Assembly: GCA_036937835.1 (NCBI GenBank) | Contig: CM072874.1 | Span: 16,010,001 to 16,074,000 of the forward strand | Reading direction: 5' to 3' | From: Pampus argenteus | Taxonomy: Eukaryota > Chordata > Actinopteri > Scombriformes > Stromateidae | DNA length: 64,000 nt | Shown here: piece by piece, positions 23,956 through 36,900 of the stretch | How positions within the stretch are numbered: the stretch's first letter is position 1 | Layout: every line of letters begins with the position of its first letter | Notes under the pieces: generated by a model | What the model saw: the letters and a program-made list of their open reading frames with translations, nothing else | The model's database searches: none | Told to the model about the DNA's origin: nothing | Translations under genes and position numbers: made by a program

Positions 23956-25098
23956 TATACAGCTGAGCTGGCCATGCTGTCTACACCGCTGTAGCTGGGC
24001 TCAGACACTATTTCTGTTTGTCGGCCTTGCGTGTAACAGCCTGGAACTGACCTCACATGCTCTCTGATACCCGTCAATATCCACACGACGCTGTACCTCA
24101 CCCCCCTGTGTGTGTTTGCTACAATCCTGTGACATTATTTCCCTGCACAGCCAGACTAAACATGACCACCGTCATGTGAATGTTTTCATGACCTCAAACA
24201 CTCCAAGAAATCTGTTATTATCAGGCTATTATCAGTTGTTTCTTTTGATTTGATGTTTCTGTGCAGACTGAAAACAACAGCGAAAAAGGGCATTAAGTCC
24301 TGTTTAACTCATGTTTACAGCCTGCTTTTAATCCTTTTTTTATTGTGTTGAGTCCTAATTGAGAAGGAAATTAGTGACTCTTAATAAAATGTGTAATGAT
24401 AATGAAATGAAAGATGAATTCAAAATCAGTTCATATGCAAATAGAAAGTTCTCGCTTACTTACTCTTCTTTTGAGTATATTGTTCATAGTTGATATCAAT
24501 GACAGCTTATATCAGGCGATATTGCCCCCTCTGGTGGCAGAAACCAGAAACCAGAGACAGATCTCAGAGACTCTGGTGTTGGAGGGTAGTATGCTTCATT
24601 TTCTCACCCTCAATATACTACTACTGACTCAATGACACTTTTAGACTCTCCCAGTTCTTCACATTCTTAACGTAAATATTTATTTAAAGCTTTGAGCCTC
24701 TGATATATCACAAATAAAAATGTCTTCATCTGAGCTTAGTGCATCTTTAATTAAGGGATAGAATATCAGTATCTCAGTCAAAACATCCCAGACTAGACCG
24801 AATTTCATATCTGCGCTTTATTATTTGACCTATCATGGAAACCTGAGGTTAATGTGTCGTGTTTCTATGACGACCGGGCCTCTGAGGACTGACCCCTGGT
24901 TAGACACTGGACTCAGATGACTGCTGTTGAACTGTTTTTGCTGAAGTGCAGCAGGAAGCGAGGAGGCGGACAGGTGGGTGTAGATCCTCAGTGACCAATC
25001 ACAGATGGTCATCAGGTCAGTACTTATCTGCACACTGCCCGGCCGTACACTGATTTTAATCATCTCTTTCTGAACTGTGGCCCATCTACAATCACAGC

Positions 25099-28000
25099 AT
25101 GGTAAGAGACTTTATCTGGATCAATTATGAGGAGCAGGTGCTCTCAATCCACAGCTTAGTAACTGAGGAGATAATTGTTTCTTTAGAGGATAAGAACCAA
25201 TTAAGTTACATTAGAAATGTGAGACGTGCGGCACTGACTGCATGTTAGTCCCGGTGAGGACTTGCTGATGAAGTTATAATGATTTATATCTTTTTTTTTT
25301 TTTTTTTAGACAAGCTACACAGATAAAGGGGAGAAGGTAAGATTAAAATAACCTCCAGAGTTGAGAGCTTTTTGAGTCTGTGATGTGTGTTGTAGTTTTG
25401 ATGTGTGCACTGAACAGGACTGTCAGTTCTACAGAAGGCCTGAATCATTCACGAGTGGCCGAATGTTTTTAGGAATAAATAATCATTTATCATTTAATAC
25501 CTGTAGGTCATTGTTTCTTACCTATAGGATGTTCCATAATGTAACTTTTCTACATGTTTCTCTTTCAGCATGAAAAGGGAAAGTTTCTTAAGTTTCATCA
25601 TCTCACCTTCTGGGTCGGCAATGCTAAACAGGTCAGTGCGAATACTGGTCTAGGTTTAGTAATTATAATATGAATGTAAATTTGTTCTCCATATACAGTT
25701 GAATAACGATGAACTGCATAATATGTAGTCTCTTTGGTTACAGTCTCTGTCCTTTAGATCCAAAACTATTTGATACACAATTATGAATAACTGAATACAG
25801 TCTGCTGAAACAGAGCAGAAACTGCAGCTATGTTAGCAATCGACTAATGGTCCTTTTTCAGCCTAATTTATGGTGGTTTCTGCGTTAGAAATGTGAGGAT
25901 ATGCTGCATCATATATTTCAAACTGACAGCGAAAACAAGATATTTCAAGACATTTTTCACAATTTTATAGAGAAATCAAATACATAATAATAAACATATA
26001 ATAAATAATATATGTTGAAAACAATTGCTCGATGCAGCATTTCTAAATTTTCACATGATATGGAACACTTGGCAAGCCATTTACAGTCAGCTCAGACCAC
26101 ATAACACACATCCAGGATTGAATAATCCACAGTCAGTACATCTTTTGGCAGGAGAGGAACTCTTTAGTGTATCTCACTTTGTCATCAGAAAATCACAGTA
26201 AAGACAGTCTGATGTCTTTTGCAGGCGGCCTCGTACTACTGTGGTAAGATGGGCTTCGAGCCTATAGCCTATAAGGGTTTGGAGACTGGCAGCCGAGAGA
26301 CGGTGTCTCATGTCATCAGGCAGGATAAGGTAAATGCAATTTATCATTTATCATCCTGCGCTGATAGAATTACAGAATTTATGTTCACAGCGTATATACG
26401 TCCTCTCCTTTAAACACAAACCAGCGCTCCTCTTTCCTCACAGATAATATTTGCGTTTGAATCTCCGCTTAATCCTGGAAATGAAGGCAAGTTTCCTCAT
26501 CAGAAAACATAAGCAATATATGAAATTATTAAAAAAAAAATAAAAAAAAAATGAAATGATGTGAGCATGACACAAAGTATGCTTGCATTTCAACATGGTT
26601 GCATCTCCCTTCCAGAAATGGGAGAACATCTGATTAAGCACGGAGATGGAGTGAAAGATGTCTCTTTCCAAGTGGAGGACTGTGACTCATTAATCAAGGT
26701 AAAGTGTCCATTGTTCTTCTCCTTTCTCTTCCTACCTATGTAGGGTTAATGTATAAAGACAGAGGACAGAGACCTTTGAACTCTTTACATAAGTCAAGGG
26801 CAGAATGGAGGTTTGGATAAACTCTGAGTTGACCTGACAAATGATACAGAAGCACCACTGCTTCCACACAGAGATCTAGTGTACCTGAAATACATAAAGA
26901 AGAATATTCTTTCTTCAGCCACTGGAGGGCTTTAAGGAGCCATCCTCAGACTGAAATATCGCGTTGTATGTCTTTGTATTTCCCAAATGATCCCAAACTC
27001 CACTCACACACTGACAGACAGCTAAACAGAGGGGAGCTGTGGTCGTGAAGGAGCCCTGGGTGGAGCAGGACAGCTATGGGAGCGTCAAGTATGCTGTGGT
27101 TCAGACGGTATGGAAAGTTTCAAAAGCATCATTTAAATACACACATAAAACAGGAAAATAAATAACAGCTTTGTCAATGTTTTGTCCCCAGTATGGAGAT
27201 ACGACACACACACTCATTGAGTACCTCGGACCCTACAAAGGCCTTTTCCTGCCAGGCTACAAAGCGCCTCTGTTTAAGGATCCTCTGTTAGACAAACTGT
27301 GAGTATACATAAAAACACTCACTTTACTATGGAAATCAAACAACAAGCTGGACACCAAACCAGTCTCAGAATATGTGGCTTAATCAGCTTTGATTAAAGT
27401 GGGTTTCTTCCAGATTTTAAGGCAAATGTTTGTTGCTGTTTTCCGTGTAGTCCACCAGGAGGTTTGAGCTTCATCGATCATGTTGTGGGAAACCAGCCAG
27501 ATGACCAAATGGTGCCAGTTTCAGACTGGTAAGACTCCTGTTGAAGCGCACGTACGCACACGGCAGGCACAGCAGACACACGGGGCAAAAGGATGAGTAA
27601 ACACAAAAGGTCACTTCACCACTGTTGCAGGCTGAAATGTAATGTGATACTTCTGATATTCAAAAGCCAGCCCCGATACAACATTACTGCCCTACAAAAG
27701 TTATATAAAAGTAAAAAAAAAAATCAATAAAAGTCACTAAGGGTAAAAGAGCCACGTTCGAACAAATCCAAATAAGGTATGGCGTGGTTGGGTTTTTTTG
27801 TTTTTTTTACCTTATCATCATTTTCACTGTTTGTAATCTGCAGGTATGAGAAGTGTTTGATGTTCCATCGGTTCTGGTCAATAGACGACAAGCAGATCCA
27901 CACACAGTACAGTGCGCTGAGGTCGATAGTGGTGACCAACTATGAAGAAACCATTAAGATGCCCATCAATGAACCTGCGTCGGGGAAAAAGAAGTCACAA

Positions 28001-29848
28001 ATCCAGGTGCTGCTTATTTTATCAGCACGACAGCAGCAGACTCATTTTAATGCAGTGGTTTGTTCCTTTAAACTGGCCCTCAGGGGTCCACATGGGGGTC
28101 ACCAGCCAAAAAGAAGTAAAATAGGTTAAAACGTGATAAGATAAATGATGTTTATCTAAGTTATTTTTATTTATTGAATGAAAGAATGACTAATTATAGA
28201 GAAGAAATCTTCTCTATACATAGGGGCATTAAATAAAAGTTGTGTAAAGTTGCTGTACATTTATGAAATCTTACAAAATTGAAGTAAAGACTCTGATATT
28301 GAAGAAACACTTTGATTATTAGCATTAAAAGAAAGAAAGCCCAGGATGTCCTCTTGACAGTATAGTGGGACTAAAGGAGACTGCATAAATGGTGCTCGAC
28401 TTAGACAAGATCTATGAGTCTAAATTTTAGCAACAGTTTGTGACACCTTTATGCATTTAATGTCCTGCATCTCCCTCTCTACAGGAATATGTGGACTATA
28501 ACGGGGGGCCGGGTGTTCAGCACATTGCACTCAATACATCAAACATTATTCAAGCCGTGAGTCTCCTGTGTTTTTTTGTTGTTTTGTTTTTTTAATCATC
28601 ATTAAAATTCCAACATATTCCTCACACTCATCTTTGCACATTCTCTAAAAACCTACAAGTAAAGGCACGTTTTAGATCCCTCTTCTTCTTCTTCTTTTTT
28701 TTCTTTTTCTCTTTTTTTTCTGTCTTTGTCCTAAAAAAAAAGATAGTGAATCTGCGCGCCCGAGGGATGGAGTTCCTCTCAGCGCCTGACACGTACTACG
28801 ACACCCTGCGGGAGAAACTCAAAACCGCCAAGATCAAGGTGAAGGAGGACCTGAACCGTTTACAGGTGAGGAGACGTATTATTTCAACTAGCAGGAAATT
28901 ATTTACAGCCTTTTTGCTGATGTACTACAACATAAATGATCTGTGTTTCCTTTTTTTAAGGAATTGAAAATCTTAGTCGACTTTGATGACAAGGGCTACC
29001 TCCTCCAAATCTTCACCAAACCTGTGCAGGACAGACCAACCCTCTTCCTGGAGGTCATTCAGAGGAACAATCACTTTGTAAGTGACCAGTTAGGCACTCT
29101 ACTGGTATACCTGGTAAACCATGGATAATCTGTACCTCAGTGATGGGATTTACAGGCCTTTGGTCCTGTTTCTTAGAGCAGCCTGAACACCTGTTTGAAA
29201 CTCCCACCCAGTGTGAACGTTATAACAGTTGCCCACTTGTAAAAGCTCGGTAAATCCATCACAGATACAGATTAAAAGGCTCGCTGCTTCACAGCGAGGG
29301 GGATCTTTGGATTGGGTTGCACCCTGTGGCACTCGATTTAGAACATCTAGCACCCACTCTGCTTGTCAGAACAGGCACGTCTTGTCACTCTCCGGCGTTT
29401 CACTGAGTCCACAGATGTGGATACAATGCATGAGAGAAAGCTGAACCTGAACCACAGCAAAGAATCTCTCAGAGCAACCGCTAACACTTGATCTTTTGAT
29501 TATCTATGGAAATATTTACATGATTAATTTGCGAGCTTCTCCCTCCCTCCGTCAGAGCGGAGTGGATGTTTGAACCCTCCCGGGAATATTTATCTGCCGT
29601 TTGTGATCCAACATCAAAGTGTTTCGCTCCCTGAGCGGTGTCTGAGAGAAGATCCCCAGAGCCATAACAAATGACACAGAAGAAGGCAGATCTGTGGGCA
29701 ATTAGCCATCTGTGTGTGTCTGTTCTCTCTCCAGGGCTTCGGGGCAGGAAATTTCAAGTCTCTCTTTGAGGCTATTGAGAAGGACCAAGACGCCAGGGGC
29801 AACCTCACTGTGCTGACAGCCGAAGGGCAGGACAAGGCCTTCTACTGA
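25099..29848 (+). CDS. hpd: hpd, 4-hydroxyphenylpyruvate dioxygenase, complete (14 exons, 395 residues)
   Basis: HPD converts 4-hydroxyphenylpyruvate plus O2 to homogentisate, the second step of tyrosine degradation, in the cytosol of liver cells. Coding exons: 25099-25101, 25310-25336, 25569-25631, 26225-26329, 26444-26486, 26616-26698, 27018-27107, 27192-27298, 27451-27528, 27844-28006, 28485-28556, 28743-28865, 28961-29077, 29735-29848. Every join keeps frame and the sum is 395 codons plus TGA; human HPD has 393 residues. The peptide aligns end to end with human HPD. The three Fe(II) ligands of the vicinal-oxygen-chelate fold are His184 (FIDHVVGN), His267 (GVQHIAL) and Glu350 (LFLEVIQR), and the C-terminal GFGAGNF segment is kept. 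Exon 1 carries only the ATG. Intron 5 uses a GC donor. No breaks are seen, so it should be functional. Which teleost paralogue this is cannot be told. Confidence 0.97.
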
Positions 29849-29930
29849 TCCTCCGACTGCCGCCACGCCGCGCTTAGCCTATTAAATATGGCTCCACATT
29901 TAAGAGGAAATCAACACCACATCTACAGTA

Positions 29931-30081
29931 AATAAAACACATGTACAGAGTGTTGAATATCTTCATGTGACAAGCAGCAAGCGTTATCAGATACGCTTCC
30001 AGCTGTCCGTAGATGATCTGATATATGGCTGAATAAAGATACTCATGTGTTGCTGACATGTGTGTTTGTGCAAATAATAAA
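29931..30081 (+). terminator. hpd: hpd polyadenylation signals (three AATAAA)
   Basis: AATAAA occurs at 29931-29936, 30032-30037 and 30076-30081, that is 83 to 233 bases after the hpd stop. Any of them could end the transcript; a GT-rich stretch lies between the second and third. The 3' UTR would be short. Confidence 0.6.
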
Positions 30082-31491
30082 ATGAGCGTTGACATTTGCT
30101 TTCATATCTGTACAGTAAATATGAAACTAGCACTAGTAGTCATTGTAGCTTCGTAGCACCCCAAGGCACCATAATAAGATCTTTTCCCTTTTATACGTTT
30201 ATAAATGATTTTCTTGGCTTTATGAATTCATTTAGTGATTCATGTGACGGAAATATTCCAATCACCAATTTAATACAGGACATAGATGTAACAATAACGC
30301 TCCAGGCTAGAGATAAAGGTCATTCAAATGTACATTTTTCATAGTTGCAGCAAGATCTAATATTTTTAAATGAAAGCTGTGCTCTATCAATATAGGTATC
30401 AATGTGGCATCATTCATCCGTATCGATCATCATCATCAATATCAGCAGCAGCAGCTGTGTTTTTATTTATTGCATTTGGGTTTTTTTTTGCAACACACGT
30501 TGCCAAAAACAGTCAGACTGCTGCTTCAGGATTGAAGGGAAACATCACAGTTTTGTGTTACATAAGCAGTGTCAGGATTGTGTGTTTATTTGTGTAAAAA
30601 TAAAAAATAAAAGACGAGTAGCATGTCACATTCTGCACACTGAAGGAAAAGGAAGATGCATTGAGGATCTGATCAGTCAAACTACCTCAGATGTGGACAT
30701 AGAGGCTTAGACTCCTACCCCACATTTAATTAGTCAGGTAGAGGTGAAACTATTGTAACTTCACCAACTAATAACATTTAAAATAAAAAATAAAAACATT
30801 TTATAACTTAAAAATGTAAGGAAATGAAAAGTTGACAGATGGGTGACTGCATTTGTGTCTTCTGTGTTCATTTTCTTTTCTTATGAAAGAATAAAACCAA
30901 ACCAAACCTTTTGCTTTTAATAGTTTGAAAGGAGCTGATTTGAGTGAACTATTCCTTTAACGCGAAAGCAGTCAGCGCACAGGTTTTATTTCAAAATAAT
31001 TTATTTGCATATAATTGGAATGAAGACAGGTTGATAGTGATGGCACTGGTCAGTTTCCATATAGAAACATTCAGTCTATACAGAAATCACTCTTTCAAAC
31101 CTGGACAAAATGGATAAATATATTAGTAAATAAATATATTAGTGACACGTCACTATATTGAAATGTTCTATTATATATAAAATACAACACTATTTCATTT
31201 CTGTTTTTTGTTGTTCTCTTTTGTACACAAAGTATCCAAAATATACTGACATATCCCTTAACAAGTTCTGGAGGGATTGTTATTTTTTAACTCTATCAGA
31301 AAAGGCAGTTTCAGCTCATTATTCTTGCAAAACATAACAAAACAAAACACATAAACAACACAAAGAGAAAGATCTTGAACAGGATGAAATCACATTAGAT
31401 ATTCTGCAGCATCACGGACGTAAATGCTTTTTTTTTTTTTTTCATGATGGGCTGATGGGTTTGGGCTTGTTTTTAAATTAATACTATGAGT

Positions 31492-31537
<46 letters not shown>

Positions 31538-33697
31538 CCTGTTTAAGCCAAAGTGCTGCTTGTAATTCAGTCATTTCCATCTCAGTTGGGAGACATCAGG
31601 AGACGGACAAGGAGACCCTGATACTTTAGCGTCGACACATTCAAAGTGAGGTATTAGTATGAGGGAACGCAGGTTGAAACGTTCTGCATGGTTGTCCAAA
31701 AATATTATGATTCTAAAAATGATTTCCACTTCAATTCTAACGTGTTCTCTCTTTGTCATTCAAAGTACATCTAAGAGATTCAAAGGAAAAAGGGATGATG
31801 GTGCAGGACAGAAGGCACAACACATACTATCAATTCACTGTGTTCAAGATTTTGCCTCTTTGGTTAGACAGGTAAGAGCTTCGTGTGTCGGGAGGTTCCT
31901 GATTTAGGACTGTGAACGCTACTTAACTGCAACGTGAGATTAGAATGAATAAGGCACATATATGAGGCTTGAGTAAGTGCTACTGGTTACATTGCGATAC
32001 CCATGAGCTCTTTGTCTGCCGTTTGTGCTAAACTGCATCTGCAGTTCGACTGCCAAGAAAAATCCTTTCACATTTTCACTGAGCCTTTAAGGGAAAGTCC
32101 ACACTAAAACAGAATTCCTACCCCTCTGATCTCTCTTATCTAGTACACGTGAGCTTGAAGACGTCTGGTCAGACGAAAATAAGAGAGACATCGACTTTTA
32201 TCTGCACAATTTAAGTGTTCCTGGCATACAAAACACATTATCGGAGTCTGCTGAGTTAGCTACAGGGGAGCAGAGGGAATATTATGTAACCGAGATTTAA
32301 ATTTTGAGATATGAGTCTAAACTATATATTAGAAAGTTAAAAAAAACAACAACAACATTTTTTTAAGTGTTGTATCTGACTTCTGATTTAGGGTGGATCT
32401 TCCTTCAAGTGCTGTAAGCTCAAAAGCAGGGATCGGCAATGCACATTAACCACGACAAAGGAATCTTCACCAACTTGGGTATCATTACTATAACTAAGAT
32501 GAATTCTTCCCATTTTTCCAGTGTTTGATTGTTCCTGAGATATTTCTCAGGCTCTACCCATTAAGAGTTTGAAATCATGGGAAAAGCACACAAAACTGGT
32601 GCTAAGGCAAGAGACAGAGCTGGTGCTCGGGGCTGTAGGTCTACCTACCATGGCTTTACTCCAGTTATAATTATTAAATATGCACTATGTCTTTTCTATG
32701 GCTGCAATGTAGAACATTTTTGTAGAGCTTTAGTTGCTGGAAGAGAATGGGAGGTTATGTCCTAATTTAAGGACATTATACAATATTGGGCTGAATAAAG
32801 GAGCAGAGAAGGCGGATGAGACCCATTCATTCTGATCAGGGGGGAGGTCAAACACGTGAAGTAACCATTGGCAAGAGAAATGACAAAAAGAACAAGACAA
32901 TAGCTTGTAATGACGGCGACATAATTCAGTCAAACTGGTTCATTTTGAAAAGTGAAAAAAAAAAAATTACAGACCATAAAAAAAAAAAAAGAAATGATCC
33001 AAAACAAAAACAAACACGTTGAAAACAGCTGCCATTATTGAAATATTGAAATATTGAAAACAAGGCCCATGCAAGGCTCAGCAACCTCAGTGAATGCTCG
33101 CTGTTTGATGGGCTGAGAATCAACCTTTCTCTCCATTTGGACAGGTCAGACTGCCACGAGGATAACTTTTAGTTAGTTTAGAGTTTATGGGAGCTACATG
33201 GTTGTGACCACAAAAAAAAAAAAAAAAAATCACTACAGCAGTACCTTTAAAGACCCCCCTGTGTGTGAGGCATGTTAAGAAATCTGAGCTGAGGTAGGCT
33301 GGAGAGAAAAGCTTCTCTCAGCTGAGACTGGACTCAGCGAAGGAAGACGAAGATCACGCGAGTGAAAAGTAAGTACCTCTAAGATAAATCAAGTTATTCT
33401 GTCATAGAGTGAGCGACGCACAGATGGATTCTCACTTCAAGAGGGCTCAACACCCTAAGCAAGGATCACTCGTTAGTTGTCACTAAGGAGCATGGGAACT
33501 TGTGATATCACGTCAGTAATGAATATTCTTCCTATAAGTGACAAGGAGAAACACAAATACAAACACTTTTCCCCCTTATGTGGTGTATGAGTCGTTTCCC
33601 CAGCAACTCCCTGACTCCAAACATTCAAATCATTGAATTTATTTTGACATAAGGGTGCGTCCAGAATTATCCTAAAATTGTAGCTTAATTAAATTTT
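30082..33697. other. Intergenic region between convergent hpd and rnf43
   Basis: About 3.6 kb, AT-rich, with a TA microsatellite and several poly-A/poly-T runs (31428, 32955, 33211). No gene recognised; short open frames lack family similarity. Confidence 0.6.
31499..31536. repeat. (TA)n microsatellite
   Basis: 38 bases of TA in the hpd-rnf43 intergenic stretch. Confidence 0.95.
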
Positions 33698-33708
33698 TTT
33701 ATTTTATT
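33698..33708 (-). terminator. rnf43: rnf43 candidate polyadenylation signal
   Basis: TTTATT on the plus strand at 33698-33703 and 33703-33708 reads AATAAA on the minus strand, about 245 bases after the rnf43 stop. The surrounding DNA is AT-rich, so chance occurrence is possible. Confidence 0.45.
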
Positions 33709-33947
33709 TAATTATTATAATATAGTAGGGTCATTATCAGTTTTAAATGATATCCAAACAATATTCAAACGAATTAAAAGAGCATTTCATCATACATGAG
33801 CATTGGATCCTGGGGGAAGCTGGGGAATCGTCTGAACGAAAGCATTGCTGGTAGAATTATGTGGAAGGTATGAAAGTGATAGCCAACGAGAGGCTTGTCC
33901 ATTCTGGCTCCTGTGTAGCAGCGTGATAATGGGGATGCAACAAGTTC

Positions 33948-33973
33948 TCACACGCCAGACTCCTCTTCTGATC
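33948..33973 (-). CDS. rnf43: rnf43 terminal mini-exon (C-terminus GSEEESGV)
   Basis: On the minus strand the acceptor TTTGTGTCCACAG is followed by GA TCA GAA GAG GAG TCT GGC GTG TGA. Joined to the G left by the 34295 donor it gives NQGSEEESGV then stop. Human RNF43 ends PGSEEELEELCEQAV, so the GSEEE start is shared and the fish end is shorter. Phase and family agree. Confidence 0.78.
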
Positions 33974-36900
33974 CTGTGGACACAAAGACAACTCAAGTCA
34001 ATTTAATAATGATAACCAATTTCGTTGCATCCCATGTTTACATGTGTTGTAATGACAATAAAGAATCCTTGAATCCTTGAATCCTTGAATATAATAAGAA
34101 GAAGAAGAATTACTGTAGATCTTTTTAATGTCTACAAAGTTATTAATGTCATTATTGCTGTTACTTCAGTGAGTGCAATGCTATCATGACCAACAGAAAT
34201 GATGTCCAACAGTTTGAAAATAAAACCAAGGTTGTAATAATCCAGAATTAATTAACAGTTTTTAATGTTAAATATAAAGAAGTGAGACACCCACCCTGAT
34301 TGTGGTGTAATGTTTGGCAGTATAAACAAATGTCTGTGTTGCGGTCAGCAGCAGGGCCGTGGTGGAACCTGCAGGGTGGCCTGTCCATAGAGGTCCCAGG
34401 CGCCAGCAGCTGAGGCTCTGAGCGGGCCTGCTGCACCCGTTTTTGCCACACAACATGGGCCCCGGCACAGCAGGGCCAGTCCTCTATACCTCCAGAGTCC
34501 AGAATGAGAGGTACGGGGAGCAAGGCAGGGCGCAGCTCGGGGGGCGAGCAGCAGAAGCCCGGACCCTGGCCATAGTGGATGTGGACGCTACGGTCGTCCT
34601 GCAGATCCAGGCTCTGGTGGAAGCAAACAGACGGGCCATCCAGCACACAGCCACCCACTCGCCCAAGAGGAGTGGGAGGGTGTCCGTGTCCCTGGTGGCA
34701 GCAGTGGGGCTGGAGCTGTAAGGGGATTGGGGACACCAGGACAGAGGGTCCTGTAGGGCTGCCGGGGGCCTGGTCCTGACCCTCTGTCCCAGGGCTGGGC
34801 CGATCTGTGGGGTCTGGCTTTGGGCACTGGCAGGGGCTGTGCTTGGGAGGGCATACAGTTGAGTCTTTGTCCAGGACGAGAGCAGCAGCAGCGGCAGCGG
34901 CCCCCTGCTCCTCGTCTGAACCTCTGCTCGGGCCCTGGCCGTGTTCCCCCTCCTCATAGTGGTGGTGTCTGTGGCGGTGGTAGTGGATGTGGCTGAATAC
35001 AGCCTGTGGCTGTTCTTCGGTGCAGCCTGCTTTGTTCACTACAGAATCCAGAGACCTGGGCCGGGCCTGGGCACCTGCCTCCAAGCTGTTCCTGCGGTGG
35101 GCACGCCCCGGACCTGGCCCGTAATACACAAATGGATCATAGTCACTACTCAGAGAGCTACGAAAGGTGGACCAGCTGCCATAAACCCCCTGCAGGGACA
35201 CATCAGTACAGTTGAGAACCGAGTCACTGGAGGAGCCGTGGCATGGCCCTGAGCTGGAGTCACTTGCTGGCCCGTCAGCCAGGTATCCACTGCGTTCTGT
35301 GTGGTAGCTGCCGCCAGAGCAGCTGCCATCTTCATGCCGGCTGTGGGGCGGCGCTCCCCGTTGCTGCGGCGTGATGGAGGTGTGGTGCAGTCTTGAGCTG
35401 GATGCACTGCGCTGAGCCGCACAGGATGAGCGATAGTTGTGGCAGGACCGTCGAGGGGTGTAGTGGTGAGTGGAAGTCCTGCAGTTACCGCCAATCCTGT
35501 GGGGCCTCCCAGGACCTTCTGCAGGAAGGTGATACCCACAGGAAGAGCCGAGCGGCCTGCTGGTGAGGAAACGTAGTGTTTGGGTTTCCATGGGAGAAGA
35601 GCCACTGTAGTGGCCGAGGGAGGGATAGGGCCCAGAGGGTCCACGAGGGTAGTGGGGCCTCATAGAGAAGGGGATGGCGTGCTGGGGGAAGGGGTGGTTA
35701 CGTGGGCTGCTGTAAGCCTGATGGTGCAGGAAGCCCTGGCTTTGCTCCGGACTCTGCTGTTGCCTGCTCCTCTGGGGCTGACGCTCAGTACCTGTGGACC
35801 ACAGCAGCAGAAGCATCAGAAAACAGTTACAATTAGCTTGACTATTCATTTTCTTCATCTGAAATTACAATTATATTTTTTTAATCATTATTACAAGAAA
35901 TGTCCTAATTTCAAAACATCTCCTCAGTTGTTGAAATACAGATGAAGTTGAAATAAAAAGCTTCCTGCAGTTTGAACTCCTACATTGTTCTGGGCACCTT
36001 TTGCACCGAAACTTAACTGGAAATATGCTTGTCCTCACCCATGATGTTGTGCATGCAGAGGGGACATGTACGATGCTGCAGCAGCCACGGGTCGACGCAG
36101 TCTTTATGGAACTCATGAGCGCAGGAGATGATCCTCAAATGCTGGGATGAAAACCAGAGAGGTATAAAGGATAAATAAAGCGGGATATTTTAAGTTAAAG
36201 ATTCCTCACGTTCACTCCTCTTACCTGTCCATCCTGGAACTCCTCCAAGCAAATAGCACAGACCGGACTGGAGTTGGAGCTGCTGGCTGACCCCCAGGCT
36301 CCACGGTGGCGCTGTGAGGCTGAGCAGCCCTGCGAAATGTAGGTCTTGGTCTCCAGTCGACTAATGGCCCGCATGGTCTGCTGATGGACGGAGTCCTGCA
36401 CACACAAGAAGGACCAAACATCTCTACCTGAGCTGAACTGAAGACAAGAGCTTGACACTTCTACCAGTGTTGTTGCTTTCACTCACCCAGGTTCTGTTGG
36501 ACTTGCATTTGTAACGGAAAGCGAAGATTAGGACGATGGTCAGAATAGCCAGGACGATGGTGAGCAGGATACCCACATCGTAATGTGGCTGAAAAAAGAG
36601 AGCAAATATTATTTCATAGATGACTCTAACATATGTTGATCCTAAATGTTAAGAATTTGAAGAAACAAGAGCAGCCTGTAAGACGTCTCCAGCACAGCAC
36701 GGCTGTCACGCAACAATGACTTGTTCTTTGTGAAATGTCCTCTTATGAGGACACGACTGAGTGATGGTAAGTTAAGTGTTCGTGCCTATGGGCCCGTGAA
36801 ACAAAAAAAAAAAATTATAATCCATTCTGTATTCTATTTGCATCCGAACATCCAGCCCACATGAATACATTCTCATGTATTTCACACCAAAACAACTTTT

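Larger units (their letters stand above)
23128..25098. other. Intergenic region between divergent mtmr4 and hpd
   Basis: About 2 kb with dispersed repeats at 23388 and 23860 and a CTCF-like motif near 24523-24538. The hpd promoter should lie just before 25099; I see no TATA box I can defend. Confidence 0.6.

Noticed and set aside
34443..35945. Several long open frames on the plus strand and other minus frames over the rnf43 tail exon
   Set aside because: They are shadows of the GC-rich, codon-biased rnf43 coding exon in other frames.
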